From an uncultured Dysosmobacter sp. (GTDB lineage Bacteria > Bacillota > Clostridia > Oscillospirales > Oscillospiraceae), in assembly GCA_934597465.1 (NCBI GenBank), contig CAKTSC010000084.1:1-6347 (forward strand): 6,347 nt of DNA. Reading direction: 5' to 3'. Below are positions 5,002 to 6,347 of this stretch, one piece after another. Positions within the stretch are counted from its first letter, which is position 1. Each line of letters begins with the position of its first letter. A program made the translations under genes and the position numbers. The notes beneath the pieces are model-generated. The model was not told the DNA's origin, did not search any database, and worked only from the letters and a program-made list of their open reading frames with translations.

Positions 5002-5442
5002 TCAGGCTTCCTCCCGGAAGCGGCGAAGGGCGGTGAGAAGATCCAGGGCCGCCTCCGGCTCCCCGCAGAGGATCACCCGGGCGCTCCCCCCGGTCTGAAG
5101 GAAGGTGAAGCGCAGCCCCCCCTGGCGGCGCTCCATCTCGGCGCAGAGGAAGGCGGAGACGGCCTCCCCGTCCTCCGTCCGGATGTCCCAGACGGCGCAG
5201 AGCTCGTCCTGGGCCTTGCGGTTCTGCAGCACGAAGTCATAGACGATGCTGTGCTGCCGGGCCCGGACGGCGGGCAGCACGGCGGGATTCCGGAAGAAGC
5301 CCTCCAGGGCCTCGTCGGTGAAGCGCCAGACGCCGTTCTCCTTCTCGCCCCGCAGGAAGCCCTGCTGCTGGTAGGTCCGCAGGGTCCGGGTGGTGAGGCC
5401 GGTCATCGTAGCCACATCCTGCATGGTATAGGTTTTCTCCAT
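5002..5442 (-). CDS. MerR-type transcriptional regulator with unrecognised C-terminal domain
   Basis: This is a predicted 146-residue DNA-binding protein. The N-terminal MerR-like winged helix is clear: YTMQDVATMTGLTTRTLRTYQQQG (5-28 in outline) gives the helix-turn-helix and FLRGEKENGVWRFT (29-42) the wing. DEALEGFF then begins the second helical pair. The rest (about 60-146) lacks the long coiled coil and cysteine metal site of classical MerR proteins. It looks like a small mixed alpha/beta domain with strand-like RFTFLQ and ARVILCG, and a final helix. No ligand can be assigned. The ATG at 5442 has GGAAAGGGGA (5451-5460 in plus coordinates) 8 nt upstream. It lies 103 bp downstream of spoVAC with no good terminator between them, so readthrough is possible besides its own promoter. 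Confidence 0.85.
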   Translation of the reverse strand: MEKTYTMQDVATMTGLTTRTLRTYQQQGFLRGEKENGVWRFTDEALEGFFRNPAVLPAVRARQHSIVYDFVLQNRKAQDELCAVWDIRTEDGEAVSAFLCAEMERRQGGLRFTFLQTGGSARVILCGEPEAALDLLTALRRFREEA

Positions 5443-5460
5443 GGGTCAGTTCCCCTTTCC

Positions 5461-5479
5461 GCCCCGGCCTGGCCGGGGC
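5461..5479 (-). promoter_or_regulatory. Leader palindrome of the MerR-family gene
   Basis: A perfect inverted repeat with 9-bp arms, GCCCCGGCC and GGCCGGGGC, flanks a single central base. It lies between the predicted -10 and the ribosome-binding site of the MerR-type gene. It could be an RNA hairpin in the leader or an operator. It does not lie between -35 and -10, where MerR activators normally bind. Confidence 0.5.
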
Positions 5480-5493
5480 TTCTCTCTGATCCC

Positions 5494-5523
5494 ATGCTAG
5501 CACAGGGAAAAGGGCGGCGGCAA
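5494..5523 (-). promoter_or_regulatory. Promoter of the MerR-family gene
   Basis: On the minus strand, -35 TTGCCG (5518-5523) and -10 TAGCAT (5494-5499) are 18 bp apart, with TGC directly before the -10 (extended -10). It lies in the 103-bp gap after spoVAC. Confidence 0.5.
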
Positions 5524-5545
5524 CGGGAAATCCGGCCGATTTTTC

Positions 5546-5983
5546 CTAACGGAGCAGCATCAGAACCACCCCGTAGACCACCGACGCCAGGGACCCGAAG
5601 ACGATCACCGGCCCCGCCACGGTGAACATCTTGGCGGCCATGCCGGTGACGATCCCCTCGGCCTTGAAGTCGATGGCGGGGGAGACCACGGCATTGGCGA
5701 AGCCCGTGATGGGGATGAGGGACCCGGCCCCGCCGAAGCGGCCGATGTTGTTGTAGACGTTGAGGCCCGTGAGAACGGCGGAGAGCAGCACCAGGGTGCA
5801 GGCGGTGGCGGCTCCGGCGTCGTCCCGGCTGAGGCTGGCGGCCAGCCAGCCGTTCTGGATGGCCTGGCCCAGGGTGCAGATGAGGCCGCCAACCAGGAAG
5901 GCCCGGAGGCAGTCCCGGACGATGGGGGACTTGGGGGCTTTGGCTTTCACGTAAGTCTGGTATTCCTTGGGGGTCATGTCCAT
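5546..5983 (-). CDS. spoVAC: Stage V sporulation protein AC
   Basis: This is a predicted 145-residue polytopic membrane protein of the SpoVA apparatus, which moves dipicolinic acid into the forespore during sporulation and out at germination. SpoVAC is known as the mechanosensitive channel component. Family hallmarks include CLRAFLVGGLICTLGQAIQ (in outline, 25-43), then a second helix ending TGLNVYNNIGRFGGAGSLIPITGFANA in outline, and the KAEGIVTGMAAKMFTVAGPVIVFG region near the C-terminus. The length matches the family. The ATG at 5983 is chosen because GGGAGGAA (5990-5997 in plus coordinates) lies 6 nt upstream; a second ATG two codons on is poorly spaced. Upstream codons of the open frame are repeat sequence. 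The usual partners spoVAD and spoVAE are not downstream; a MerR-type gene follows instead. Forespore (sigma-G) expression is expected from the family but not demonstrated. Confidence 0.95.
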   Translation of the reverse strand: MDMTPKEYQTYVKAKAPKSPIVRDCLRAFLVGGLICTLGQAIQNGWLAASLSRDDAGAATACTLVLLSAVLTGLNVYNNIGRFGGAGSLIPITGFANAVVSPAIDFKAEGIVTGMAAKMFTVAGPVIVFGSLASVVYGVVLMLLR

Positions 5984-6143
5984 GTTTGATTCCTCCCGGT
6001 GGGGGTTTTCCTTAGGGTGCCCAAGGGAGGGGGAAGTTATCCGGTTTTGAATTGAGGATTGAAAAGGGAGAATGGGGGGCGGTTGGCAACCGGGGGGCAG
6101 GGGAAGCCCGGTGGCTTTTGGCCCCGGATCGGGGCCGGGATAT

Positions 6144-6160
6144 CCCGCCCTACGGGCGGG
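6144..6160. repeat. GC-rich palindrome with TACGGG, related copy 3
   Basis: CCCGCCC (6144-6150) pairs with GGGCGGG (6154-6160) around TAC, so the string CCCTACGGG forms the hairpin tip. It shares the GGGCGGG/CCCGCCC arms and the TACGGG string with the elements at 789-817 and 4242-4272 but is rearranged. Membership of one family is tentative. Confidence 0.4.
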
Positions 6161-6190
6161 GGCGGGAGTGCCGATGAAGATCGGCGGCTT

Positions 6191-6232
6191 GCGAGGGGGT
6201 ATTCTTTTCAAATTAAAAGAATACCCCCTCGC
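6191..6232. terminator. Long perfect hairpin, possible bidirectional terminator or repeat element
   Basis: A perfect 18-bp stem (6191-6208 with 6215-6232; arm core GAGGGGGTATTCTTTT) encloses the 6-nt loop CAAATT. Both arms carry a four-base T or A run next to the loop rather than after the stem, which is atypical for an intrinsic terminator. No gene ends nearby inside the window, though one may lie beyond the edge. A repeat-element end or RNA-processing structure is an equal possibility. Confidence 0.5.
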
Positions 6233-6277
6233 GCTCCCCAAGAAAAATTCACGGGGGGATGTCGTCGTCGCAAGCTC

Positions 6278-6317
6278 CATATCCCTCGCCTCGTCGCTGC
6301 GGATTGCATATCCCTCG
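6278..6317 (+). repeat. Short direct repeat CATATCCCTCG, two copies
   Basis: The 11-mer occurs at 6278-6288 and 6307-6317, a 29-bp period, with CG-rich sequence between. Two copies near the window edge could be the start of a longer repeat array or part of a dispersed element. No CRISPR-like repeat/spacer pattern is evident within the visible part. Confidence 0.55.
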
Positions 6318-6347
6318 AAGACGCCTCCGGCGCCTTCGAGCTCATTC

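Larger units (their letters stand above)
5984..6347. other. Gene-free, hairpin-rich region upstream of spoVAC
   Basis: No gene is supported in these 364 bases. The open frame extending spoVAC through here is proline-rich and comes from repeats. From left to right the region holds the spoVAC leader, an imperfect A/T-rich inverted repeat (about 6046-6066), CGGTT/AACCG (6080-6092), GGCCCCG/CGGGGCC (6120-6136), CCCGCCC/GGGCGGG (6144-6160), an 18-bp hairpin (6191-6232), a repeated CATATCCCTCG (6278-6288 and 6307-6317) and an edge hairpin (6314-6340). I could not assign a confident promoter for spoVAC. Confidence 0.7.

Noticed and set aside
4275..5036. Long plus-strand frame opposite the phosphoesterase
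   Set aside because: It is a shadow of the minus-strand gene, whose metal-ligand motifs are unmistakable. The plus translation has no recognisable domain.
5524..5545. Terminator after spoVAC
   Set aside because: Only a short AAATC/GATTT stem is possible, and no T-run follows.
5984..6280. N-terminal extension of SpoVAC
   Set aside because: It is a proline-rich translation of hairpin and repeat DNA. The start at 5983 has a strong ribosome-binding site and gives the normal family length.
6278..6347. Start of a CRISPR array
   Set aside because: Only two 11-bp repeats are visible, with no repeat of typical length, and the following sequence forms a hairpin rather than a spacer.

Overview
This GC-rich window carries a BlaI/MecI-type repressor and an M56 protease, a barnase/barstar pair, spoVAC and many GC-rich intergenic palindromes. 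That suggests an endospore-forming, high-GC member of the Clostridia, most likely an Oscillospiraceae-like gut Firmicute. The organism call is inference; no rRNA or other marker gene is present.

Plus strand, 1-4256. (1) A BlaI-family repressor (170-544) has its own promoter, with two near-identical palindromic operators, one of them overlapping the -10. (2) A 404-bp repeat-containing non-coding gap (545-948) follows. (3) Next is an M56 (BlaR1/MecR1-like) membrane metalloprotease (949-2400), ending at a strong terminator. (4) A two-gene unit encodes a lipobox-bearing barnase-type ribonuclease (2557-3105) and its barstar-type inhibitor (3108-3377). It has its own promoter and terminator, so the cell appears to make an exported or surface-tethered RNase together with the cytoplasmic protein that protects it. 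(5) A second two-gene unit encodes two paralogous small membrane proteins of unknown function (3512-3808 and 3831-4256). The second reads through an apparent intrinsic terminator, probably because of a homopolymer frameshift.

Minus strand, 4335-6347. A calcineurin-like metallophosphoesterase (4335-4877) has its own promoter. Upstream of it are a MerR-type regulator with an unrecognised C-terminal domain (5002-5442) and spoVAC (5546-5983), which has no spoVAD or spoVAE downstream. The right edge (5984-6347) holds no gene; it is a dense cluster of hairpins and short repeats.

How the parts work together: the repressor and protease form a self-contained sense-and-derepress module whose ligand is unlikely to be a beta-lactam, because no penicillin-binding domain or beta-lactamase is present. 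The barnase/barstar pair is a toxin/immunity unit. SpoVAC belongs to the dipicolinic-acid channel of spores. Nothing here is certainly a new system. The best leads are the non-beta-lactam M56 sensor, the lipoprotein barnase with a changed inhibitor interface, the shifted membrane-protein paralogue and the dispersed palindromes ending in TACGGG.
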